This document shows positions 1-9,171 of a DNA stretch of 64,000 nucleotides, in pieces (positions within the stretch are counted from its first letter, which is position 1; the number at the start of each line of letters is the position of its first letter). The stretch comes from Geobacillus vulcani PSS1. GTDB lineage: Bacteria; Bacillota; Bacilli; Bacillales; Anoxybacillaceae. A program made the translations under genes and the position numbers. The notes under the pieces are model-generated. The model made no database searches. It saw only the letters and a program-made list of their open reading frames with translations, and was not told the DNA's origin. Location: assembly GCF_000733845.1 (NCBI RefSeq), contig NZ_JPOI01000001.1, positions 2,226,001 through 2,290,000 on the forward strand, written 5' to 3'.

Positions 1-278
1 ATGTCGCCGCTGCTGATGTGTCGTTTGTGCTCATTTCCGTCACCGACGACATCACCGCCGCGTTTCCGGCGCAGGCGCTGCGCCGTTTGGACGGCTGGAC
101 GTATGTACCGGTCATGTGCATGAGGGAAATTCCGGTGCCTGGTTCCTTGCCGCGCTGCATTCGCGTCATGATGACGGTGGCGACTGAGAAACACCAAGAA
201 GAGATCTGCCACGTGTATTTAAAAGGAGCGGTTGTGTTGCGCCCGGATTTGTCGTTGACAAAAAAAACTGAAATGTAA
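1..278 (+). CDS. aroH: Chorismate mutase AroH, C-terminal part (5' end outside window)
   Basis: Converts chorismate to prephenate, the first step towards tyrosine and phenylalanine. About 91 codons of the 3' end are present and the start lies before the window. The tail closely resembles the monofunctional AroH fold type of Bacillus: YVPVMCMREI, then CIRVMMTV, then HVYLKGAVVLRPDLS and a terminal LTKKTEM. It sits directly upstream of the trp operon, as in B. subtilis (aroF-aroB-aroH-trp). The -35 of the trp promoter overlaps its last codons. Confidence 0.93.
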   Translation, partial: VAAADVSFVLISVTDDITAAFPAQALRRLDGWTYVPVMCMREIPVPGSLPRCIRVMMTVATEKHQEEICHVYLKGAVVLRPDLSLTKKTEM

Positions 279-284
279 TATAGT
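255..284 (+). promoter_or_regulatory. Probable sigma-A promoter of the trp operon
   Basis: A perfect TTGACA at 255-260 lies within the end of aroH. TATAGT at 279-284 is 18 bases downstream; TAATAT at 276-281 is an alternative with a short 15-base spacer. Transcription would start near 290, just before the TRAP-binding leader. Confidence 0.6.
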
Positions 285-315
285 TAAAATAACTTCTTTG
301 CCCCCTTAACGCAGC

Positions 316-392
316 GAGGGGTGTTGGAAGCTGAGCAAGAGTGGAGAGCGAGCGTAGGGTAGATGAGAATGAGCGAGTTTAGCTGAGGTGAG
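316..392 (+). promoter_or_regulatory. TRAP binding site in the trp leader ((G/U)AG repeats)
   Basis: Twelve GAG or TAG triplets begin at 333, 339, 344, 350, 355, 360, 365, 371, 375, 380, 385 and 390, mostly with two- or three-base spacers; an isolated GAG also lies at 316. This is the signature of the 11-subunit TRAP protein (MtrB) site in Bacillus trp leaders. Tryptophan-bound TRAP would wrap this RNA and block the antiterminator (357-365 with 411-419), allowing the downstream terminator to form. Confidence 0.93.
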
Positions 393-419
393 CGTTTTTT
401 CATTCGCCGGCATCTGCCC
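357..419 (+). promoter_or_regulatory. trp antiterminator structure
   Basis: Bases 357-365 (GGGTAGATG) can pair with 411-419 (CATCTGCCC) over nine positions with one G-U pair, and 367-371 (GAATG) with 401-405 (CATTC) extends the stem. The 5' arm lies inside the TRAP repeats and the 3' arm overlaps the terminator stem, so the two structures exclude each other, as in the B. subtilis trp attenuator. Confidence 0.85.
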
Positions 420-449
420 AAAGACGGTCGTCTTTGGGCGTTTTATTTT
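416..449 (+). terminator. trp leader attenuator terminator
   Basis: A perfect 10-bp stem, GCCCAAAGAC (416-425) with GTCTTTGGGC (430-439), has a four-base loop and is followed by TTTTATTTT. It lies before trpE and ends transcription when TRAP occupies the upstream repeats. Confidence 0.92.
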
Positions 450-515
450 CCCCTCTCTTTTTTCGCCTCATAAACCCTCATTCTCCGCCCGCTGATCATG
501 AAGGGAGGAGAAGTG

Positions 516-2042
516 ATGTCTGCTGATGGGCTGACCGCTTTTTTGGCAGAAGCGAACGAATTTCGCACCATCCCGATTGTGCGTAAATTTGTAGCCGATG
601 TCATTGAGCCGCTCGGCGTGTTTGCCAATTTGCGCGAGGAAGCCGTGTTTTTGCTTGAAAGCAAGGATGACGAATCGCCATGGGCGCGCTATTCGTTCAT
701 TGGCGTGGCGCCGTTTTTGACGCTGGAGAGCGAAACCGGCGAAACGTTTTCGGTGAAAGACGAAAACGGGAACAAACCAATCACCGCACCGACGCTGAAA
801 GAAGCGTTTCAATGGGTCGAGCGGACGCTTGCCGTCAAGCCGCTCGCCGAGACGGTGCCGTTTACAGGCGGTGCAGTTGGGTTTTTAGGCTACGATTTCA
901 TTTCCGCCATCGAAAAAGTGCCGCGCCATCAAAACCGCGATTTGCCGATGAAGACGGCCTATTTCGTGTTTTGTGAATCGTTGTTTGCGTTTGACCACCA
1001 AAAGCGTGAATTGCTCGTCATTCACTATATTCGGTTGAGCGGCAACGAAACGGAGGAAGAAAAAATCGAAGCGTACCGCGCGGCCGAACGGCGCATGGCC
1101 GATCTCGCAGCGAAAGCGGCCCGCATCCGCACCGAGCAGCCGCTCTTGCCGGCGGAAGGCGAATCGGGGCGGCCCGCCTCGTTTGCCAAAGCAGTGTCCA
1201 ACTATGACAAAAAACAGTTTTTGCGCGATGTGGAGACTGTGAAACGGTACATCGCGGCCGGTGATGTGTTTCAAGCGGTTCTGTCCCAGCGCTTCTGCGT
1301 GCCGGTTCAAGCCGGAGGCTTTGCCATTTATCGGTTGCTCCGCTACATCAACCCGTCACCGTACATGTTTTATTTCCAGCTTGGCGATGTGGAAATTGTC
1401 GGCAGTTCGCCGGAAAAACTCGTTCAAGTGCACCGTGGGCGCGTTGAGATCGATCCGATTGCCGGCACACGGCGGCGCGGCCGATCGCCGGAAGAAGATG
1501 AGAGGCTGGCTGATGAGCTGTACCACGACCCGAAAGAACGGGCTGAGCATTATATGCTTGTCGATTTGGCGCGCAACGACATCGGCCGGGTCGCCAAGTA
1601 CGGAACAGTCGAGGTGCCGGTGTTGCTTCAGATCGGAAAGTTTTCACACGTGATGCACTTAATTTCCAAAGTCGTCGGTGAACTGGACGACAACGTTCAC
1701 CCGATCGATGCACTCCTTGCCGCCTTTCCGGCTGGAACGGTGAGCGGGGCTCCGAAAGTGCGGGCGATGCAAATTTTGCAGGAACTCGAGCCGACGGCGA
1801 GGGGGCTGTATGCCGGAGCGATTGCCTATATCGGGTTTGACGGCAACATCGATTCATGCATCGCCATCCGGACAGCGGTCGTGAAAGACGGTTATGCCTA
1901 TGTGCAAGCCGGCGCCGGCATTGTCGCCGACTCCGTTCCGGAACTGGAGTGGAAAGAGACGCGTAATAAAGCGAGCGCCTTGATGAATGCGATTGAACAA
2001 GCGGAACGACTATTTGCGAAAGGGGAGAGGGTCGTATGTTGA
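516..2042 (+). CDS. trpE: Anthranilate synthase component I (TrpE)
   Basis: Makes anthranilate from chorismate and ammonia or glutamine with the TrpG/PabA glutaminase, which is not in this window (in Bacillus pabA serves both pathways). The protein is 508 aa, normal for the family. It has the feedback tryptophan-site motif LLES near residue 46 and the chorismate-binding core (PIAGTRRRG, then [12 protein letters not shown] and a glycine-rich IVADS end). ATG 516 was chosen because AAGGGAGGAG at 501-510 lies five bases upstream; an in-frame ATG at 498 precedes this site. The stop overlaps trpD by seven bases, suggesting translational coupling. Confidence 0.97.
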   Translation: MSADGLTAFLAEANEFRTIPIVRKFVADVIEPLGVFANLREEAVFLLESKDDESPWARYSFIGVAPFLTLESETGETFSVKDENGNKPITAPTLKEAFQWVERTLAVKPLAETVPFTGGAVGFLGYDFISAIEKVPRHQNRDLPMKTAYFVFCESLFAFDHQKRELLVIHYIRLSGNETEEEKIEAYRAAERRMADLAAKAARIRTEQPLLPAEGESGRPASFAKAVSNYDKKQFLRDVETVKRYIAAGDVFQAVLSQRFCVPVQAGGFAIYRLLRYINPSPYMFYFQLGDVEIVGSSPEKLVQVHRGRVEIDPIAGTRRRGRSPEEDERLADELYHDPKERAEHYMLVDLARNDIGRVAKYGTVEVPVLLQIGKFSHVMHLISKVVGELDDNVHPIDALLAAFPAGTVSGAPKVRAMQILQELEPTARGLYAGAIAYIGFDGNIDSCIAIRTAVVKDGYAYVQAGAGIVADSVPELEWKETRNKASALMNAIEQAERLFAKGERVVC

Positions 2043-3055
2043 AGCAGCTGCTTTCGAAATGTGCGGAAGGAGAAGCGTTGACGGAGGACGAAGCGTATGC
2101 GGCGATGAATGTCATCATGTCCGGCGAGGCGACGGACAGTCAAATCGCCAGTCTGTTGTCCATGCTCCGCCTGCGCGGAGAGACGGTCGATGAGCTCGTC
2201 GGATTTGTGCGGGCCATGCGCGACCGGATGACTGCCATTGAGGCTAGTGATGATGTCATCGATACGTGCGGCACGGGCGGCGATGGGGCGGCGACATTCA
2301 ACGTTTCCACCGCCGCGGCGATCGTCATTTCATCGCTCGGTGTCAAAGTCGCTAAGCACGGCAACCGCGCTGTTTCGTCAAAAAGTGGCAGCGCCGATGT
2401 GCTCGAGCGGCTCGGCATCGACATTCCAACGTCGCCGTCGGCGGCCAAACAGGCGTTGGAAACGAAAGGGTTGGCGTTTTTGTTCGCCCCGCTCTATCAC
2501 GCGGCGATGAAACACGCCGCCGGGCCGCGGAAGGAAATCGGGTTCCGCACCGTTTTCAACTTGATCGGCCCGCTCGCCAATCCGGCGCGTTGCAAGCGGC
2601 AAGTCGTCGGCGTCTATTCGACCCGCTACGCTGAGAAATTGGCGGAGGCGATGCGCCGCCTCGGCTCGAAACATGTGTTGTTTGTCACCGGGCGCGATGG
2701 GCTTGATGAATGCAGCATTGCGGCAGAAACGGATGTTGTGGAATTGAAAGACGGGGCGATCCGCCGCTTTGTCATCGCTCCAGAAGATGTTGGCTTGCCG
2801 CGCGGCAAGCTTGCCGATGTGCAAGTGCGCGATCCGGCAGAGAGCGCCGCGCTTCTTGAGGCGGTGATGGCGGGAACAGCGCCGGAGAGCGCCATCAATA
2901 TCGTTGTGCTGAATGCCGGCGCCGCTCTGTATGCCGCCGGCAAAGCAGAAACGATTGCCGAAGGAGTGGCGAGAGCGAAAGAGGCACTTTTGTCCAAAAC
3001 CGCATACGAACAACTGCAACGCCTGCGGGCGAAGGAAGTGGTTCATGATGCTTAG
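2036..3055 (+). CDS. trpD: Anthranilate phosphoribosyltransferase (TrpD)
   Basis: Transfers phosphoribose from PRPP to anthranilate, the second committed step of tryptophan synthesis. It is 339 aa, typical for stand-alone TrpD. The PRPP-binding motif DTCGTGGDG lies near residue 77, followed by STAAA, KHGNRAVSSKSGSADVLE and GFRTVFNLIGPLANPA. The start ATG overlaps the trpE stop. The gene is not fused to trpG, as usual in Bacillaceae. It overlaps the start of trpC. Confidence 0.97.
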   Translation: MLKQLLSKCAEGEALTEDEAYAAMNVIMSGEATDSQIASLLSMLRLRGETVDELVGFVRAMRDRMTAIEASDDVIDTCGTGGDGAATFNVSTAAAIVISSLGVKVAKHGNRAVSSKSGSADVLERLGIDIPTSPSAAKQALETKGLAFLFAPLYHAAMKHAAGPRKEIGFRTVFNLIGPLANPARCKRQVVGVYSTRYAEKLAEAMRRLGSKHVLFVTGRDGLDECSIAAETDVVELKDGAIRRFVIAPEDVGLPRGKLADVQVRDPAESAALLEAVMAGTAPESAINIVVLNAGAALYAAGKAETIAEGVARAKEALLSKTAYEQLQRLRAKEVVHDA

Positions 3056-3824
3056 GGAAATTTTAGCAGCCAAACGGGAAGAAGTGGAAACGTTGACGCT
3101 GCCGGCGCCATGGCCAGAGCGAAAGCGCCGACCATTGGCAGCGGCGCTCCGCCGGCCGCGGCGGATGCTTGGCTTGATCGCTGAGGTGAAAAAAGCGTCG
3201 CCGTCAAAAGGCATCATTCGCCCGGATTTTGACCCGGTGGCCATCGCGAAAGCGTATGAACGCGCCGGTGCCGACGCCATCAGCGTGCTGACGGATGAAC
3301 GGTATTTCCAAGGGCATCGCCGCTATTTGCAAGCGGTGAAAGAAGCGGTTAATGTTCCCGTGCTCCGCAAAGATTTCATCATCGATCGGCGGCAAGTCGA
3401 AGAAAGCGCCCGACTCGGGGCGGATGCGATTTTATTGATCGGCGAGGCGCTCCCACCGGAAACACTTGAGGAGCTCTATCATGAAGCGTACAGCTCGGGG
3501 ATCGAATGTCTGGTCGAAGTGCATGCGAAAGAGACGCTCGAGCGGATTTTCGATCGGTTTACGCCGGAGATCGTCGGCATCAACAACCGCGACTTGCATA
3601 CCTTTGTGACAACGCTTGAGGCGACCAAAACGCTCGCTCCGCTCATCCCGCCATCGTGCATCATCGTCAGCGAAAGCGGGATCGGTTCCTACAACGATGT
3701 GAAGACGGTTGAATCGTATGGAGCACAGGCCATGCTCGTCGGCGAGTCGCTCATGCGCCAAGACGATGTGGAGCGGGCGGTCTATCGGCTGTTTGGGGAG
3801 GAAGATGGGGATGATTCGAATTAA
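3048..3824 (+). CDS. trpC: Indole-3-glycerol phosphate synthase (TrpC)
   Basis: Closes the indole ring by decarboxylating the CdRP intermediate to indoleglycerol phosphate. A single-domain (beta/alpha)8 enzyme of 258 aa. Catalytic features seen: EVKKASPSKG near the N-terminus, VPVLRKDFIID, and GINNRDL followed by VSESGIGS. Two adjacent ATGs (3045, 3048) both follow GAAGGAAG; the second gives the usual family start, Met-Leu-Arg-Glu-Ile. It overlaps trpD by eight bases. Confidence 0.96.
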   Translation: MLREILAAKREEVETLTLPAPWPERKRRPLAAALRRPRRMLGLIAEVKKASPSKGIIRPDFDPVAIAKAYERAGADAISVLTDERYFQGHRRYLQAVKEAVNVPVLRKDFIIDRRQVEESARLGADAILLIGEALPPETLEELYHEAYSSGIECLVEVHAKETLERIFDRFTPEIVGINNRDLHTFVTTLEATKTLAPLIPPSCIIVSESGIGSYNDVKTVESYGAQAMLVGESLMRQDDVERAVYRLFGEEDGDDSN

Positions 3825-4452
3825 ATATTGCGGCAACCGTTCGGCTGAAGACGTGCAGGCTGCTATCGTGAGCGGGGCTGATTACCTCGGTTTTATTTTC
3901 GCCGAAAGCAAGCGGAACGTCTCTCCGAGTGAAGTGCAACAGTGGCTTGCGCCCCATGAGCTTGGCGCCAAACAGCTTGTCGGCGTCTTTGTCAACGCTC
4001 CCGTTGAACAGATCGCCGCTGTCGCCGCCGAGCTGCCGCTTCATGTCATCCAATGCCACGGCCGGGAAACGCCGGCGGAGCTGGCGGCAGTGAAAGAGAC
4101 GGTGCCGTTTTCCGTCTGGAAGACAATCCACCATGGCGATAGGGCGCTTGCGGCGATGAGGCAGTACGCTGGCATTGCCGATGGCTACGTTGTCGACAGC
4201 CGCGTCGCCGGCGCCTGGGGGGGGACGGGCATCGCCTTTGACTGGACGGCAGTGCCAGGCTATTTGGAAGAGGCGGCCCGCCAAGGCGTGCCATGCTTCA
4301 TTGCCGGCGGCATCACTCCGGACAATATTGATCGGCTGCTTGTCTATCGACCAGATGGCATCGATATCAGCAGCGGCATTGAAACGGATGGACGCAAAGA
4401 TCCAGCGAAGATGAAGCAAATCGAAGAAAAAATCAAACATCACGAGTGTTGA
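3811..4452 (+). CDS. trpF: Phosphoribosylanthranilate isomerase (TrpF)
   Basis: Amadori isomerisation of phosphoribosylanthranilate to CdRP. The 213-aa TIM barrel starts MIRIKYCGN, with the catalytic Cys in KYCGN, DYLGFIFAESKR, and the second catalytic Asp in VVDSRVAGAWGGTG; FIAGGITPDN and GIDISSGIE bind phosphate. ATG 3811 is preferred over ATG 3805 from the spacing to GGGGAGGA (3796-3803). It overlaps trpC by 14 bases. Unlike the tight upstream joints, the next gene, trpB, is 366 bases away. Confidence 0.95.
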   Translation: MIRIKYCGNRSAEDVQAAIVSGADYLGFIFAESKRNVSPSEVQQWLAPHELGAKQLVGVFVNAPVEQIAAVAAELPLHVIQCHGRETPAELAAVKETVPFSVWKTIHHGDRALAAMRQYAGIADGYVVDSRVAGAWGGTGIAFDWTAVPGYLEEAARQGVPCFIAGGITPDNIDRLLVYRPDGIDISSGIETDGRKDPAKMKQIEEKIKHHEC

Positions 4453-4486
4453 TGATTCGCTATGTACGGAAAAACATAGAAATGAT

Positions 4487-4822
4487 ATGGCTGAACACAA
4501 GCTTTTCCGCCCTCTTCTCCCGAACAAGAGCGTTGGCTGGCAAACCGAATTGGCCCGCAAAGCGCTCATTGTTCGAGGAGGGCATGCGGCAGCATGTCCA
4601 GGGCAAGCGAACCGCTTGCCGACTACGGCAGAAAAGCTCGGAATAGAGCCTTCTCAACAGACTTTTGATTGGTTAATCAACACGTCTGATCAAACATTAT
4701 TCTTAAAAACGAAGGGCCAAAAGACGGCGCTGACGCTCGGACGATTGACCAACCGCAGGACTTTGAAGAAATGCGCCTCTTCGTTTTTCAACTTTTATGA
4801 AGGAGAAGGTGGGGTTAGATGA
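4487..4822 (+). other. Unexplained trpF-trpB gap with a 111-codon ORF
   Basis: The stretch 4453-4818 separates trpF from trpB, genes that normally abut in this group. It holds an open frame of 111 codons (ATG 4487) whose TGA at 4820-4822 overlaps the trpB ATG in an ATGA junction, the arrangement expected of a translated gene. Against coding: no clear ribosome binding site precedes 4487, the product (starting MAEHKLFRPL) resembles no family I know, and its composition looks irregular. The gap also holds a perfect 8-bp hairpin (4602-4609 with 4613-4620) without a T-run. It could be a small gene, a spacer RNA or a decayed insertion. Confidence 0.3.
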
Positions 4823-6036
4823 TCGAACACGTTCCGAATGAATACGGCCGGTTTGGCGATTTCGGCGGCAAGTTTGTCCCTGAGACGCTCATGCTTCCGC
4901 TTGAAGAAATCGAAGCGGAGCTTGACAAAGCGCTTGCCGATGAATCGTTCAAACAAGAATACATTCGCATTTTGCAGCATTACTCCGGCCGTCCGACTCC
5001 GCTCACATTCGCGTCGAATTTGACACAACGGCTTGGGGGCGCGAAAATTTATTTAAAGCGCGAAGATTTAAACCATACGGGCGCCCATAAAATCAACAAC
5101 GCGATCGGCCAGGCGCTTTTGGCAAAACGGATGGGCAAGAAAAAGCTGATCGCGGAAACCGGCGCCGGCCAGCACGGCGTCGCCGCGGCGACGGTAGCCG
5201 CTCATTTCGGCATGGACTGCATCGTCTTTATGGGCGAAGAAGACATGAAGCGCCAGGAGCTGAACGTATTTCGCATGAAGCTGTTGGGCGCCGAAGTCGT
5301 GCCGGTTTCAAGCGGCAATCGAACATTGAAAGATGCGACGAACGAAGCGATTCGCTATTGGGTCGCCCACTGCGACGACCATTTTTACATGATCGGCTCG
5401 GTCGTCGGTCCGCATCCGTATCCGAAAATGGTGCGCGAGTTTCAGCGTGTGATTGGCGATGAAGCGAAAGAACAGTTTCTCGCCCGTGAAGGGAAGCTGC
5501 CGGATGTCATCGTCGCCTGTGTCGGCGGCGGCAGCAACGCCATCGGCATGTTTTACCCGTTTTTGCAAGATGACGTCCGTCTTGTCGGCGTCGAAGCGGC
5601 CGGCAAAGGGATCGACACTCCGCACCATGCGGCGACCATCACCAAAGGGACGAAAGGAGTCATCCACGGGGCGATGACCTACCTATTGCAAGACGAGTAC
5701 GGGCAAATTCTCGAGCCGTATTCGATTTCTGCCGGCTTGGATTACCCCGGCGTCGGGCCGGAACATGCGTATTTGGCGAGCATTGGCCGCGTCTGCTACG
5801 AAAGCGCGACCGATGAAGAAGCGATCGCCGCGTTCCAATTGTTGGCGCAAACAGAGGGCATCATTCCAGCCATCGAATCGGCCCATGCAGTGGCAAAAGC
5901 GGTTGAACTCGCCCGCCGGATGCCCACGGATGAAACGGTGCTGATTTGCCTGTCCGGCCGCGGCGATAAAGATGTGCAAACGATGATGCGCTATCTTGGC
6001 GCGAAGGAAGGTGAAGACATTGCCGCTGTCCGTTAA
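4819..6036 (+). CDS. trpB: Tryptophan synthase beta subunit (TrpB)
   Basis: PLP enzyme that condenses indole with serine to give tryptophan. It is 405 aa, TrpB1 type. The PLP lysine is Lys91 in HTGAHKINN; also seen are GAGQHGVA, the phosphate-binding glycine loop [12 protein letters not shown], and the C-terminal [18 protein letters not shown] precedes ATG 4819. It forms the alpha2beta2 complex with TrpA, encoded immediately downstream with overlapping ends. Confidence 0.97.
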   Translation: MIEHVPNEYGRFGDFGGKFVPETLMLPLEEIEAELDKALADESFKQEYIRILQHYSGRPTPLTFASNLTQRLGGAKIYLKREDLNHTGAHKINNAIGQALLAKRMGKKKLIAETGAGQHGVAAATVAAHFGMDCIVFMGEEDMKRQELNVFRMKLLGAEVVPVSSGNRTLKDATNEAIRYWVAHCDDHFYMIGSVVGPHPYPKMVREFQRVIGDEAKEQFLAREGKLPDVIVACVGGGSNAIGMFYPFLQDDVRLVGVEAAGKGIDTPHHAATITKGTKGVIHGAMTYLLQDEYGQILEPYSISAGLDYPGVGPEHAYLASIGRVCYESATDEEAIAAFQLLAQTEGIIPAIESAHAVAKAVELARRMPTDETVLICLSGRGDKDVQTMMRYLGAKEGEDIAAVR

Positions 6037-6826
6037 TCCGCCGCTATTTATCCCGTTTATCGTCGCCGGTGACCCGACCCCCGCTGTGACGATCGATCTC
6101 GCCTTGGCGCTTGAGGAAGCCGGTGCTGACATATTGGAGCTTGGCGTGCCGTACTCGGACCCGCTCGCTGATGGACCGACGATTCAACGCGCCGCCGCAA
6201 GGGCGCTTGACGGGGGCATGACGCTGCCGAAAGCCATTCAGCTTATTGGCGAGATGCGAAAAAAAGGGGTAAACATTCCGATTATTCTCTTTACGTATTA
6301 CAATCCTGTGTTACAATTAGGAGAAGAATCCTTTTTTGCTTTAGCGCAGGAAAATGGCGCCGACGGCGTGCTCATCCCGGATTTGCCGTTTGAGGAAAGC
6401 GGTCCGCTCCGCGAACTTAGTGAACGGTTTGACATCCCGCTCATTTCGCTTGTCGCACCGACGTCGAAGCAACGGATCGAACGGATCGCTTCGGCGGCGC
6501 AAGGATTTTTGTACTGCGTCTCCTCGCTTGGCGTCACCGGCGTGCGCGAGACGCTGCCGGAGACGCTCGGCGACTTCCTCCGTGAAGTGAAGCGGCATAG
6601 CCGCGTCCCGGTCGCCGTTGGCTTTGGCGTTTCGGCGCCGGAGCAAGTCGCGATGTTAAAAGAGGTGTGCGACGGCGTTGTCGTCGGCAGCGCGCTTGTG
6701 CAAAAAGTCGAGCAGCTGGCTCCGAGGCTGCAGGCGCTGGATGAAAGGGGAGCAGCCGTCGCCGAGTTTGCTGCCTATGCCCGTTCGCTTGCCGCGCCGC
6801 TTCGGGAGCCGTGTTCTTCGCGCTAA
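6020..6826 (+). CDS. trpA: Tryptophan synthase alpha subunit (TrpA)
   Basis: Cleaves indoleglycerol phosphate to indole, which channels to TrpB. TIM barrel of about 268 aa with catalytic Glu in [16 protein letters not shown] and the Asp-containing IQRAA segment, [10 protein letters not shown], and phosphate-binding GFGVS and VVGSALV. The start is uncertain: TTG 6020 has a well-spaced AAGGAAGGTG (6004-6013). GTG 6011 would match the B. subtilis protein length but sits against that site, and ATG 5996 is further upstream. It overlaps trpB. Confidence 0.94.
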   Translation: MPLSVNPPLFIPFIVAGDPTPAVTIDLALALEEAGADILELGVPYSDPLADGPTIQRAAARALDGGMTLPKAIQLIGEMRKKGVNIPIILFTYYNPVLQLGEESFFALAQENGADGVLIPDLPFEESGPLRELSERFDIPLISLVAPTSKQRIERIASAAQGFLYCVSSLGVTGVRETLPETLGDFLREVKRHSRVPVAVGFGVSAPEQVAMLKEVCDGVVVGSALVQKVEQLAPRLQALDERGAAVAEFAAYARSLAAPLREPCSSR

Positions 6827-6858
6827 AAGTTCCGAAATTGGAGGAGTTGGCGACAATC

Positions 6859-7956
6859 ATGCAAGTAAAGGAATCGCTCCGGGGGCTTTCTCCGTACCAG
6901 CCGGGAAAATCGATCGAAGAAGTCAAGCGGGAATATGGCTTGTCTGAGATTATCAAACTTGCTTCTAACGAGAATCCGTACGGTTCGTCGCCAGCGGCAA
7001 AAGTAGCCATCGCCGCTGAGCTTGACCGTCTCGCCGTCTATCCGGACGGTTACGCCCGCACGTTGCGCGAAAAAGTGGCGAAGCATCTTGGTGTCAAGGA
7101 AACACAGCTTCTGTTTGGCAACGGTTCGGATGAGGTGGTGCAAATTTTTTGCCGCGCCTTTTTAGAGCCGGGGACAAACACGGTCATGGCGGCGCCGACG
7201 TTCCCGCAATACCGGCACAACGCCGTCATCGAGCGGGCTGAGGTGCGCGAAGTGCCGCTCGTTGACGGACGGCACGACTTAGAGGCGATGCTTGCGGCCA
7301 TCGATGAAAACACGCGCATCGTTTGGATTTGCAACCCGAACAACCCGACGGGCACGTATGTGAATGACACCGAGCTGCGCTTCTTTTTGGATCGCGTGCC
7401 GCCGCACGTGCTCGTGGTCGTGGATGAAGCGTACTACGAATATGCGACGGCGCCCGACTACCCGCAAACGGTGCCGCTGTTAAACGAGTACGAGCAGCTT
7501 GTCGTCATGCGCACGTTCTCGAAAGCATACGGGCTCGCTGCGCTCCGCGTCGGCTACGGCGTGGCGAGCGAGACGCTCATCCGCGCCGTCGAGCCAGCGC
7601 GCGAGCCGTTTAACACGTCGACCATCGCCCAAGCGGCCGCGGCGGCCGCCCTTGACGATCAAGCGTTCATCCGCGCCTGCGTCGAACGAAATCGTGCTGA
7701 GCTTGAACGGTATTATCGCTTTTGCGAGGAGAACGGTCTGAAGTATTACCCGTCGCAAACAAACTTTTTGTTCATTGATTTCGGGTTGGATGGCGACGAA
7801 GTGTTCCGATATTTGCTTGAGCGAGGCGTCATTGTCCGCTCCGGTCAAGCGCTTGGGCTGCCGACCGGCGTGCGCGTGACTGTTGGCACGAAAGAGCAAA
7901 ACGACCGGGTGTTGGAACTCGTTTTGCAACTGCTTCGGGAAAAACAGCTCGCTTGA
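6859..7956 (+). CDS. hisC: Histidinol-phosphate / aromatic amino acid aminotransferase (HisC)
   Basis: PLP-dependent class II aminotransferase of 365 aa. In Bacillus this enzyme serves histidine synthesis and also aminates the keto acids for Tyr and Phe, which explains its place between trp and tyrA. Visible features: SPYQPGK near the N-terminus, [18 protein letters not shown], the Asp-Glu-Ala-Tyr core DEAYYEY, the PLP lysine in TFSKAYGLA, and the conserved arginine in RVGYG. ATG 6859 follows GGAGGAG at 6840-6846. Confidence 0.94.
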   Translation: MQVKESLRGLSPYQPGKSIEEVKREYGLSEIIKLASNENPYGSSPAAKVAIAAELDRLAVYPDGYARTLREKVAKHLGVKETQLLFGNGSDEVVQIFCRAFLEPGTNTVMAAPTFPQYRHNAVIERAEVREVPLVDGRHDLEAMLAAIDENTRIVWICNPNNPTGTYVNDTELRFFLDRVPPHVLVVVDEAYYEYATAPDYPQTVPLLNEYEQLVVMRTFSKAYGLAALRVGYGVASETLIRAVEPAREPFNTSTIAQAAAAAALDDQAFIRACVERNRAELERYYRFCEENGLKYYPSQTNFLFIDFGLDGDEVFRYLLERGVIVRSGQALGLPTGVRVTVGTKEQNDRVLELVLQLLREKQLA

Positions 7957-7989
7957 CCGTTCAGCGGCGGGATAAATAGAAAAGATCAG

Positions 7990-8014
7990 CCCGCTGCTTT
8001 TCGCAAGCAGCGGG
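7990..8014 (+). other. Hairpin between hisC and tyrA
   Basis: A perfect 10-bp inverted repeat, CCCGCTGCTT (7990-7999) with AAGCAGCGGG (8005-8014), has a five-base loop. No T-run follows, so it is not a standard terminator. It may stabilise or process the mRNA, or act as a weak pause between hisC and tyrA. Confidence 0.6.
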
Positions 8015-8043
8015 CGCATCGTTGCATAAAGTAGGTGGGACGA

Positions 8044-9147
8044 TTGGAAGGAAACGTGTTCATTGTCGGCCTCGGCTTGATCGGCGGATCGATTGCACTG
8101 GCGATTAAAAAAGCGCATCCGGAGGCGGTGATCATCGGCTACGATGTCAATGAGCGGCAGCTCGGTCTGGCCCGTTCGCTCAAAGTCATCGATGAAGCCG
8201 CACGCTCATTGGCAGAAGCGTACGAACGGGCGGATTTGATCGTTTTGGCCGCCCCGGTCATGCAGACGGAGGCGCTGCTTTCATCCATGCCGCTTGAGCG
8301 GCTGAAGCCGGGCGTCATTGTGACGGATGTGGGCAGCACAAAGCGGCGCATCGTCGAACGGGCGCGCCGCCTGCTTGAGTGCGGCGTGGCTTTCATCGGC
8401 GGCCATCCGATGGCCGGGTCGCATAAAAGCGGGGTGGCGGCGGCTAGAGCTCACCTGTTTGAAAACGCCTTTTACATTTTGACGCCGACGGACGATGTGC
8501 CGTCGCAGCAAGTCGAAGCGTTGAAACAGTGGCTTGCGGGAACGAAAGCACAGTTTGTCATCTTGACGCCCGAGGAACATGACCGCATCACCGGGGTCAT
8601 CAGCCATTTTCCGCATCTGATTGCAGCGAGCCTCGTCCACCAGGCGCGCGAGTACGAGTGCGAAAATGCGCTTGTCAGCCGGCTGGCGGCCGGGGGCTTC
8701 CGCGACATCACCCGCATTGCGTCGAGCAATCCGGAAATGTGGCGCGATATCTTGATCCATAATAAGCGGGAGATGCTGGCTTTGTTTGACCGATGGATGG
8801 CGGAGATGGAAAAGCTTCGCTCCTTTGTCGAAGAGGAAAACAGCCCGGCCATTTACCATTACTTTCTGGAAGCCAAGCAGTTTCGCGACGGACTGCCGAC
8901 ACGGACAAAGGGGGCGATTCCGTCGTTTTACGATTTGTATGTCGACGTGCCGGATTATCCGGGCGTCATCTCCGAAGTGACCGGCTATTTGGCCGAGGAA
9001 AACATCAGCATCACGAACATCCGCATCATTGAAACGCGCGAAGAAATTTACGGCGTGCTCCGCCTCAGCTTCCAAAGCGAAGACGATCGGGCGCGGGCGA
9101 AAGCGTGCCTTGCGAAACATACGAGCTACGCCATCTATGAAGGATAG
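8044..9147 (+). CDS. tyrA: Prephenate dehydrogenase (TyrA) with C-terminal ACT domain
   Basis: Oxidises prephenate to 4-hydroxyphenylpyruvate with NAD(P)+ for tyrosine synthesis. About 367 aa: N-terminal Rossmann motif GLGLIGGSIA, then VTDVGSTKRRIV, the catalytic His region GGHPMAGSHKSG, the helical dimerisation domain, and an ACT domain from about residue 295 (VDVPDYPGVISEVTGYL) likely giving tyrosine feedback. TTG 8044 is preferred because AGGTGGG (8033-8039) lies just upstream; GTG 8035 is inside that site. Confidence 0.93.
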   Translation: MEGNVFIVGLGLIGGSIALAIKKAHPEAVIIGYDVNERQLGLARSLKVIDEAARSLAEAYERADLIVLAAPVMQTEALLSSMPLERLKPGVIVTDVGSTKRRIVERARRLLECGVAFIGGHPMAGSHKSGVAAARAHLFENAFYILTPTDDVPSQQVEALKQWLAGTKAQFVILTPEEHDRITGVISHFPHLIAASLVHQAREYECENALVSRLAAGGFRDITRIASSNPEMWRDILIHNKREMLALFDRWMAEMEKLRSFVEEENSPAIYHYFLEAKQFRDGLPTRTKGAIPSFYDLYVDVPDYPGVISEVTGYLAEENISITNIRIIETREEIYGVLRLSFQSEDDRARAKACLAKHTSYAIYEG

Positions 9148-9171
9148 CAATCAAAATGGTGGAGGGGTTCC

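Noticed and set aside
4460..4657. Minus-strand ORF in the trpF-trpB gap
   Set aside because: No ribosome site, opposite to the operon, and no recognisable features.
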